A stretch of 64,000 bases of DNA from Streptomyces albireticuli (lineage in GTDB: Bacteria > Actinomycetota > Actinomycetes > Streptomycetales > Streptomycetaceae), in the NCBI RefSeq assembly GCF_002192455.1, contig NZ_CP021744.1:5179501-5243500 (forward strand). Direction: 5' to 3'. A program made the position numbers and the translations under genes. The stretch's first letter is position 1. The number at the start of each line of letters is the position of its first letter. Under the pieces are notes generated by a model that did no database searches, was not told the DNA's origin, and saw only the letters and a list, made by a program, of their open reading frames with translations. Of the stretch, positions 59,001 through 64,000 are shown piece by piece.

Positions 59001-59062
59001 CCGACACCGACGGGGCCGTCGCCGTGACCGGGGACGGCACGGCCTTCCCGGACCGTCCGTGA
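56004..59062 (+). pseudogene. comEC: comEC, DNA-uptake channel, interrupted by an apparent -1 frameshift
   Basis: The GTG at 56004 overlaps the comEA stop. The frame encodes a Gly/Ala/Arg/Pro-rich head with internal repeats (to about residue 215), the first ComEC helices and the DUF4131 region up to IADPSWLGLLP. It then continues properly only in the frame one base back, from STRVRVEGRLAPPSREGD onward, so a single C appears missing near 57155. The remainder holds the competence helices (LAVSGSNLAILIAVL and others) and a C-terminal metallo-beta-lactamase domain with SHYHADHVDG and KVAHHGSSH. The first frame runs to 57431. Total length after repair would be about 1019 residues, long for ComEC because of the head. 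Confidence 0.82.
56265..56680 (+). repeat. Degenerate tandem repeat in the comEC head
   Basis: About four units of roughly 100 bp encode variants of GPVGSGAGVVG-GEGR-A--EG (for example PVGPGAGAAGEEEGRAAAGE and EPVGARAGVVDEDEGRVAA). Units start near 56267, 56390, 56482 and 56583. The expansion precedes the first transmembrane helix. Confidence 0.55.
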
Positions 59063-59114
59063 TCCCGGCCTCAGTCGCTGTGCCCCGGCCACCGGAGAGA
59101 GGGATAACTGATCC

Positions 59115-59906
59115 ATGACCAACACCAAGATCGATGTTGCTGCCTATCTGCGCCGTATCGACGCCGACCGCCCGGCCGCGCCCGACGAGGCCGCCCTGCG
59201 CGAGCTCCAGCTCCGTCATCTGCGCGCCGTGCCGTTCGAGAACCTGTCCATCCACCTCGGAGAGGAGATCGTGCTGGACGGCGAGGCCCTCGTCCGGAAG
59301 ATCGTCGAGCGCGGGCGGGGCGGCTTCTGCTACGAACTCAACGGCGCCTTCGCCACGCTGCTGACCGCCCTCGGCTTCCGGGTGACGCTGCTCGCCGGGC
59401 GGGTGATGGGGCCGACGGGTGAGTTCGGGGTGCCGTTCGACCATCTGGCGCTGCGGGTCGACACGCCGGAGCCCTGGCTGGTGGACGTCGGCTTCGGCCA
59501 GAACAGCCACCACCCGCTCCGCTTCGACGAGCGGGGTGACCAGGCCGACCCCGGCGGCGTCTTCCGGATCGCCGAGACGGCGGACGGCGACCTGGAGGTG
59601 TTCCGCGACGGCAAGGTGCAGTACCGGCTGGAGCAGCGCCCGAGGGAGCTGTCCGACTTCGTGAGCGGCTGCTGGTGGAACAGCACGTCACCGAAGTCCT
59701 TCTTCACCCAGTCCCTGATCTGTTCCCGCCTCACACCGTCCGGCCGCGTCACCCTCAGCGGCCGGACGTTCGTGACCACCGACGCGACGGGCCGTCAGGA
59801 GCGGCGGCTGAACGGCGAGGAGGTCCTGCCCGCGTACCGGACGCACTTCGGCATCGAGCTGGGCGGCGAACCGGAGGTACGGGCGCAGGGCGGCGCGGCG
59901 GCCTGA
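59115..59906 (+). CDS. nat: Arylamine N-acetyltransferase
   Basis: A 263-residue cytoplasmic enzyme transferring acetyl from acetyl-CoA to arylamines or hydrazines. The Cys-His-Asp triad is visible: C72 (RGGFCYELNG), H110 (FDHLALRV) and D124 (VDVGFG). The N-terminal LRHLRAVPFENLSIH is typical. Length fits the family. In actinomycetes some members serve secondary metabolism (amide synthases), but no biosynthetic cluster is here, so a detoxifying or housekeeping role is likelier. A GAGAGAGGG ribosome binding site precedes the ATG. It follows comEC by 52 bp. Confidence 0.95.
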   Translation: MTNTKIDVAAYLRRIDADRPAAPDEAALRELQLRHLRAVPFENLSIHLGEEIVLDGEALVRKIVERGRGGFCYELNGAFATLLTALGFRVTLLAGRVMGPTGEFGVPFDHLALRVDTPEPWLVDVGFGQNSHHPLRFDERGDQADPGGVFRIAETADGDLEVFRDGKVQYRLEQRPRELSDFVSGCWWNSTSPKSFFTQSLICSRLTPSGRVTLSGRTFVTTDATGRQERRLNGEEVLPAYRTHFGIELGGEPEVRAQGGAAA

Positions 59907-60089
59907 CGACCCGGCCCTGTGACCTCCGGTCGGGCGGTGCCGAAGCCGGGCCCGACCGGGGCAGGGGCAGGGGCAGGGGCCGGACCGGTGCGGGGCGCGC
60001 AGGGCCGCGGTGGGCCCGGGGCCCTGCGCCCGGCTCACCGGCCCCGGCAGCCTGCTCCGGTCAGGCGTGGCAACCGCCCGCCCGCCGGT
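59907..60089. other. Convergent intergenic region
   Basis: About 180 bp between the NAT stop and the stop of the minus-strand gene at 60090. It contains a few GGGGCA direct repeats (near 59957-59980) and no gene. Confidence 0.4.
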
Positions 60090-60389
60090 TCACTCCGACT
60101 CCAGCCAGCCCTCGTACTCCTCGGCCAGCTCGCGCAGCGCCTCCGGGTCCAGGGTGCCGCGCGGGTCCTCGACGACCACCAGCCACTGCGCGTCCTCGGC
60201 GTCGTCCTCACCGGCGAGGGCCTCGCGCACGATCTGGGGTGTCTCCTCCAGCGGGAAGCGCTGCCCGGCCTCCTCGGCCACCTCGTCGGCGGCGTCGCGG
60301 TCGGGGAGCACCAGCAGGTGCCGTACGGCGTCGGCGGCGTCGAAGGCCGGGGACGGGGAGGAAGCGGGGTAAGGGGAAGCGCTGCTCAC
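60090..60389 (-). CDS. Small acidic protein of unknown function
   Basis: A 99-residue, strongly acidic protein: a Ser/Pro-rich start, then DAADAVRHLLVLPDRDAADE, an acidic stretch with QWLVVVEDPRG and a terminal helix ELAEEYEGWLESE. The strand-helix pattern suggests a small alpha/beta fold of the RNase-regulator (RraB-like) kind, but I cannot assign it. The GTG at 60389 is the likely start. It is divergent from holA, with about 70 bp between them holding both promoters. Confidence 0.65.
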   Translation of the reverse strand: MSSASPYPASSPSPAFDAADAVRHLLVLPDRDAADEVAEEAGQRFPLEETPQIVREALAGEDDAEDAQWLVVVEDPRGTLDPEALRELAEEYEGWLESE

Positions 60390-60460
60390 CCGATCATTGT
60401 GCGATACGCGCGCACGGACGCGCGGCGGGAGTGTCAGCGGGGCGTGGGATGCTGGACGCG

Positions 60461-61447
60461 ATGGCCAGGAAGACTGCAAACGACGACCTACTCGCCCCCG
60501 TCACGCTCGCCGTGGGACAGGAGGATCTCCTGCTCGACCGCGCGGTGCGGGAGGTGGTCAAGGCCGCCCGCGCCGCCGACGCCGACACCGATGTGCGCGA
60601 CCTCAGCTCCGACGCGCTCCAGCCCGGCACGCTCGCCGAGCTGACCAGCCCGTCGCTCTTCGCGGAGCGCAAGGTCGTGATCGTGCGCAACGCCCACGAC
60701 CTGTCCGCCGACACGATCAAGGACGTCAAGGCCTATCTCGGCGCGCCCGCCGAGGAGATCACTCTCGTCCTGCTGCACGCCGGCGGTGCCAAGGGCAAGG
60801 GCCTGCTGGACGCCGCCCGCAAGGCGGGGGCCCGGGAGGTCGCCTGCCCGAAGATGACCAAGCCGGCCGACCGCCTGGCGTTCGTCCGCTCGGAGTTCCG
60901 GGCGACCGGCCGCTCCGCGACCCCGGAGGCCTGCCAGGCCCTGGTCGACGCCATCGGCAGCGATCTGCGGGAGCTGGCCAGCGCCTGCACCCAGCTCGTC
61001 GCCGACGTCGAGGGCACGATCGACGAGTCCGTCGTCGCCCGCTACTACACGGGCCGCGCCGAGGCCTCCAGCTTCACCGTCGCCGACCGGGCCGTGGAGG
61101 GCCGGGCCGCCGAGGCGCTGGAGGCGCTGCGCTGGTCGATGTCCACGGGCGTCGCCCCCGTGCTGATCACCAGTGCCCTCGCCCAGGCCGTCCGCGCCAT
61201 CGGGAAGCTCGCCTCCGCCCCGCGCGGCGCCCGCCCCGGCGACCTCGCCCGTGACCTCGGGATGCCGCCCTGGAAGATCGACCGGGTGCGGCAGCAGATG
61301 CGCGGCTGGTCGGCGGACGGCGTCGCGACGGCGCTGCGGGCCGTGGCCCAGGCGGACGCGGGGGTGAAGGGCGGCGGGGACGACCCGGAGTACGCCCTGG
61401 AGAAGGCGGTCGTCGCGGTGGCGCGGGCGGCACGCAGCCGAGGCTGA
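60461..61447 (+). CDS. holA: DNA polymerase III delta subunit (clamp-loader wrench)
   Basis: A 328-residue AAA+-fold subunit that opens the beta clamp. Recognisable parts are LAVGQEDLLLDRAV at the start, the beta-clamp binding region SPSLFAERKVVIVRNAHDL, CPKMTKPADRLAFVR, and the C-terminal collar with GMPPWKIDRVRQQMRGW. No Walker A motif is present, as expected for delta. The ATG at 60461 (MARKTANDD) is preferred; an in-frame ATG at 60449 adds four residues. Two strong hairpins follow, separating it from the convergent rpsT. Confidence 0.92.
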   Translation: MARKTANDDLLAPVTLAVGQEDLLLDRAVREVVKAARAADADTDVRDLSSDALQPGTLAELTSPSLFAERKVVIVRNAHDLSADTIKDVKAYLGAPAEEITLVLLHAGGAKGKGLLDAARKAGAREVACPKMTKPADRLAFVRSEFRATGRSATPEACQALVDAIGSDLRELASACTQLVADVEGTIDESVVARYYTGRAEASSFTVADRAVEGRAAEALEALRWSMSTGVAPVLITSALAQAVRAIGKLASAPRGARPGDLARDLGMPPWKIDRVRQQMRGWSADGVATALRAVAQADAGVKGGGDDPEYALEKAVVAVARAARSRG

Positions 61448-61486
61448 GGGGGAGCCACCCGGTCGGCCCCTTCCCACGCGCCCGTA

Positions 61487-61528
61487 GAAACGCCGGGCGG
61501 GCTGAGGCATCAGCCCGCCCGGCGTTTC
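61487..61528. terminator. Terminator after holA
   Basis: A 19-bp perfect stem, GAAACGCCGGGCGGGCTGA and its complement, with loop GGCA, ending in TTTC. Its core resembles the CGCCGGGCGGGCTG unit seen in the dispersed repeat at 7345-7534. Confidence 0.85.
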
Positions 61529-61570
61529 CACGGATCGGAAGCCCCGAAAGTCTTGGAGCCCCGGAAAGGC

Positions 61571-61618
61571 CCGAAGGCCCGGTGCCGCCCTGGGGAAGGG
61601 CAGGCACCGGGCCTTCGG
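61571..61618. terminator. Second hairpin between holA and rpsT
   Basis: CCGAAGGCCCGGTGCC pairs perfectly (16 bp) with GGCACCGGGCCTTCGG; the 16-base loop can fold further. It probably terminates rpsT transcription from the other side. Confidence 0.75.
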
Positions 61619-61754
61619 ATCGTTCAGCGAGCCCCGGAGGGCTCATGCCGCGCCCGCGTGGCGAACGACCGGGGGCGGCGGGGTGCCGGCGCGGAGCGGT
61701 AGAGGGGCCGCTGGATCCGTGCCGACGGGGTGGGGCTCATGCCCCGGTGAGGCT

Positions 61755-62021
61755 TCAGGCCTTGAGAGCGGCAGCCTGCTTGGCCAGCGCCGACTTCTTG
61801 TTGGCGGCGGCGTTCTTGTGCAGGACACCCTTGCTGGCGGCCTTGTCGAGCTTCTTGCCGGCCGCGGCGACGGCGGCGGTGGCCTTCTCGACGTCGCCGG
61901 CGAGCAGGGCCTCGCGGGCAGCGCGCACAGCGGTCTTGACCGAGGACTTGACGGCCTTGTTACGCAGGCGCGCCTTCTCGTTGGTCTTGTTCCGCTTGAT
62001 CTGGGACTTGATGTTCGCCAC
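61755..62021 (-). CDS. rpsT: 30S ribosomal protein S20
   Basis: An 88-residue, very basic ribosomal protein that binds 16S rRNA near the 5' domain. ANIKSQIKRNKTNEKARLRN at the start and KGVLHKNAAANKKSALAK near the end are diagnostic. The GTG at 62021 has AAAGG upstream. It is divergent from lepA, and the holA-rpsT-lepA order is standard in actinobacteria. Confidence 0.96.
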   Translation of the reverse strand: MANIKSQIKRNKTNEKARLRNKAVKSSVKTAVRAAREALLAGDVEKATAAVAAAGKKLDKAASKGVLHKNAAANKKSALAKQAAALKA

Positions 62022-62228
62022 GAAAAGAGCCTTTACAGGTTCGTTGGATTTCGATGAGTGCCCCGTACGACAGAAGGCGTACAAAGCACAGTGGACCAGG
62101 TTACCAGCAGGCGCTCCGGCCTCCCAAACCGGACCGAGGCCGCTACTCATGGGACGATGGGGTGACGTATCACCCGCGACTCCCGACGAGACCGCGTTCA
62201 AACGCCGAAGTCACCGAATGGACCTTGC
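62022..62228. other. Divergent promoter region between rpsT and lepA
   Basis: A 207 bp gap, AT-richer than its surroundings near rpsT, that must hold both promoters. No gene is seen. Confidence 0.4.
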
Positions 62229-64000
62229 GTGCCCGCGACCCCTACCCATGTGCCGGAGCCGAGCCGTACCGACCCGGCTCTCATCCGTAACTTCTGCATC
62301 ATCGCGCACATCGACCATGGCAAGTCGACGCTCGCCGACCGGATGCTCCAGCTGACCGGTGTGGTCGACTCGCGGCAGATGCGTGCGCAGTACCTCGACC
62401 GGATGGACATCGAGCGTGAGCGCGGCATCACGATCAAGTCCCAGGCGGTCCGGCTGCCCTGGGCACCCACCGAGGACAAGGGCAACACCCACATCCTCAA
62501 CATGATCGACACCCCGGGCCACGTCGACTTCACCTACGAGGTCTCCCGCTCCCTCGCCGCGTGCGAGGGCTGCATCCTCCTGGTGGACGCCGCCCAGGGC
62601 ATCGAGGCCCAGACCCTCGCCAACCTGTACCTGGCGATGGAGAACGACCTCACGATCATCCCGGTCCTCAACAAGATCGACCTGCCGGCCGCGCAGCCCG
62701 AGAAGTTCGCCGCCGAGCTGGCGCACCTGATCGGCTGCGACCCCTCCGACGTGCTCAAGGTCTCCGCGAAGACCGGCGTCGGCGTGGACGCGCTGCTCGA
62801 CAAGGTCATCGCCGAGGTCCCGGCCCCGGTCGGCGTCAAGGACGCGCCCGCCCGCGCGATGATCTTCGACTCGGTCTACGACTCCTACCGCGGCGTGGTC
62901 ACCTACGTCCGAGTCGTCGACGGCGAGCTGAAGAAGCGCGAGCGCATCAAGATGATGTCGACCGGCGCCACGCACGAGCTGCTGGAGATCGGCGTCTCCT
63001 CGCCCGAGATGACGCCCTCCGACGGCCTCGGCGTCGGCGAGGTGGGCTACATCATCACCGGTGTGAAGGACGTCCGGCAGTCCAAGGTCGGTGACACGAT
63101 CACCTCCCAGCAGAACGGCGCCACCGAGGCCCTGGGCGGCTACAAGGACCCCAAGCCGATGGTGTTCTCCGGCCTCTACCCGCTGGACGGCTCGGACTAC
63201 CCGGAGCTCCGCGAGGCCCTGGACAAGCTCCAGCTCAACGACGCCGCGCTGGTCTACGAGCCGGAGACCTCGGCGGCGCTCGGCTTCGGCTTCCGCGTCG
63301 GCTTCCTCGGCCTGCTCCACCTGGACGTGATCCGCGAGCGCCTGGAGCGCGAGTTCGGTCTCGACCTGATCGCCACCGCGCCCAACGTGGTCTACCGGGT
63401 CAAGATGGAGGACGGCGCCGAGCACACCGTCACCAACCCGAGCGAGTTCCCCGAGGGGAAGATCGCGGAGGTGCACGAGCCGGTCGTCAAGGCCACCGTG
63501 CTCGCGCCGAACGAGTTCGTCGGCGCGATCATGGAGCTCTGCCAGTCCCGCCGCGGCTCGCTGCTGGGCATGGACTACCTCTCCGAGGACCGTGTCGAGC
63601 TGCGCTACACCCTCCCGCTCGCCGAGATCGTCTTCGACTTCTTCGACCAGCTGAAGTCCAAGACCCGCGGCTACGCCTCGCTGGACTACGAGCCCACCGG
63701 CGAGCAGCAGGCCAGCCTGGTCAAGGTCGACATCCTGCTGCACGGCGACAAGGTCGACGCCTTCTCCGCGATCACGCACAAGGACAAGGCGTACGCGTAC
63801 GGCGTGCGGCTCGTCGCCAAGCTGCGCGAGCTCATCCCGCGGCAGAACTTCGAGGTGCCGATCCAGGCCGCCATCGGCTCGCGGGTCATCGCCCGTGAGA
63901 CCGTCCGCGCCATCCGCAAGGACGTCCTCGCCAAGTGCTACGGCGGTGACATCTCGCGTAAGCGCAAGCTGCTGGAGAAGCAGAAGGAGGGCAAGAAGCG
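62229..64000 (+). CDS. lepA: Elongation factor 4 / LepA (3' end beyond the window)
   Basis: The first 590 codons of a translational GTPase that acts on ribosomes (initiation, back-translocation). Visible are G1 AHIDHGKST, the switch I segment RERGITIKSQAV, G3 DTPGHVDF, G4 NKIDLPAA, and the LepA-specific C-terminal region starting around RGYASLDYEPTGEQ and DAFSAITHKDKAYAYG. The GTG at 62229 gives VPATPTHVPEPSRTD before the G domain. A full-length LepA is about 610-625 residues in this group, so only a few dozen are missing. No clear ribosome binding site precedes the start. Confidence 0.96.
   Translation, partial: MPATPTHVPEPSRTDPALIRNFCIIAHIDHGKSTLADRMLQLTGVVDSRQMRAQYLDRMDIERERGITIKSQAVRLPWAPTEDKGNTHILNMIDTPGHVDFTYEVSRSLAACEGCILLVDAAQGIEAQTLANLYLAMENDLTIIPVLNKIDLPAAQPEKFAAELAHLIGCDPSDVLKVSAKTGVGVDALLDKVIAEVPAPVGVKDAPARAMIFDSVYDSYRGVVTYVRVVDGELKKRERIKMMSTGATHELLEIGVSSPEMTPSDGLGVGEVGYIITGVKDVRQSKVGDTITSQQNGATEALGGYKDPKPMVFSGLYPLDGSDYPELREALDKLQLNDAALVYEPETSAALGFGFRVGFLGLLHLDVIRERLEREFGLDLIATAPNVVYRVKMEDGAEHTVTNPSEFPEGKIAEVHEPVVKATVLAPNEFVGAIMELCQSRRGSLLGMDYLSEDRVELRYTLPLAEIVFDFFDQLKSKTRGYASLDYEPTGEQQASLVKVDILLHGDKVDAFSAITHKDKAYAYGVRLVAKLRELIPRQNFEVPIQAAIGSRVIARETVRAIRKDVLAKCYGGDISRKRKLLEKQKEGKK

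Overview
The window is a 64 kb stretch of a high-GC actinobacterial chromosome, almost certainly Streptomyces. Evidence: very strong G/C third-position bias, many GTG starts, TANNNT -10 boxes placed 6-8 nt before start codons (leaderless transcripts), and the conserved block valS / folC-DUF4233-ndk / mreBCD-pbp2-rodA / rne-rplU-rpmA-obgE / proB-proA / nadD-LytR-rsfS / leuS / comEA-comEC / holA / rpsT / lepA. Most of the DNA is core housekeeping; both window edges cut genes.

Layout. 1-3070: the N-terminus of a Gly/Pro/Tyr/Gln-rich protein (minus) and valS (plus). 3175-10981: a cell-envelope block between valS and folC, made of a polytopic membrane protein, a family 2 membrane glycosyltransferase, a WecB-type UDP-GlcNAc 2-epimerase, a PAS-type sensor kinase with its OmpR-type regulator (all minus), and a divergent class B-like penicillin-binding protein. 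11020-19930: folC, DUF4233, ndk, then the mreB-mreC-mreD-pbp2-rodA wall synthesis operon. 19988-31329: a CYTH-CHAD protein, a B12-binding-type radical SAM protein with its DUF2344 partner, RNase E/G with repeated Arg-rich extensions, L21, L27 and Obg, closed by strong hairpins. 31498-44525: a CDP-glycerol glycerophosphotransferase-like protein (minus), proB, a small conserved protein, proA, two membrane proteins sharing an N-terminal SVVFDE-FVR motif, an M48 peptidase (minus), two tiny membrane proteins, nadD, a divergent LytR-CpsA-Psr protein, rsfS and a histidine phosphatase. 44662-47278: two identical tRNA-Ala(GGC) genes bracketing a small Cys-motif protein and a multicopper oxidase. 47343-49579: a two-gene minus-strand redox unit (NuoF-like flavoprotein with fused ferredoxin, plus a four-His membrane cytochrome). 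50042-53101: leuS preceded by a Leu-codon leader peptide and a hairpin with a T tract. 53325-59062: a coiled-coil membrane protein, DegV, and comEA/comEC, each carrying an apparent single-base frameshift. 59115-64000: arylamine N-acetyltransferase, a small acidic protein (minus), holA, rpsT (minus) and the start of lepA.

How it fits together. Envelope growth is the recurring theme (Mre/PBP2/RodA, a second PBP with a nearby two-component system, glycosyltransferases, LCP protein, twin membrane proteins). It is mixed with translation and ribosome assembly (three aminoacyl-tRNA or tRNA systems, L21, L27, S20, Obg, RsfS, LepA). The observations most worth following are the leuS leader, the NuoF-like/cytochrome pair, the double comEA/comEC frameshift, the twin SVVFDE proteins and the LCP protein lacking canonical active-site residues. 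Nothing was searched against a database; family names rest on motif recognition, and statements about S. coelicolor gene order are from memory.
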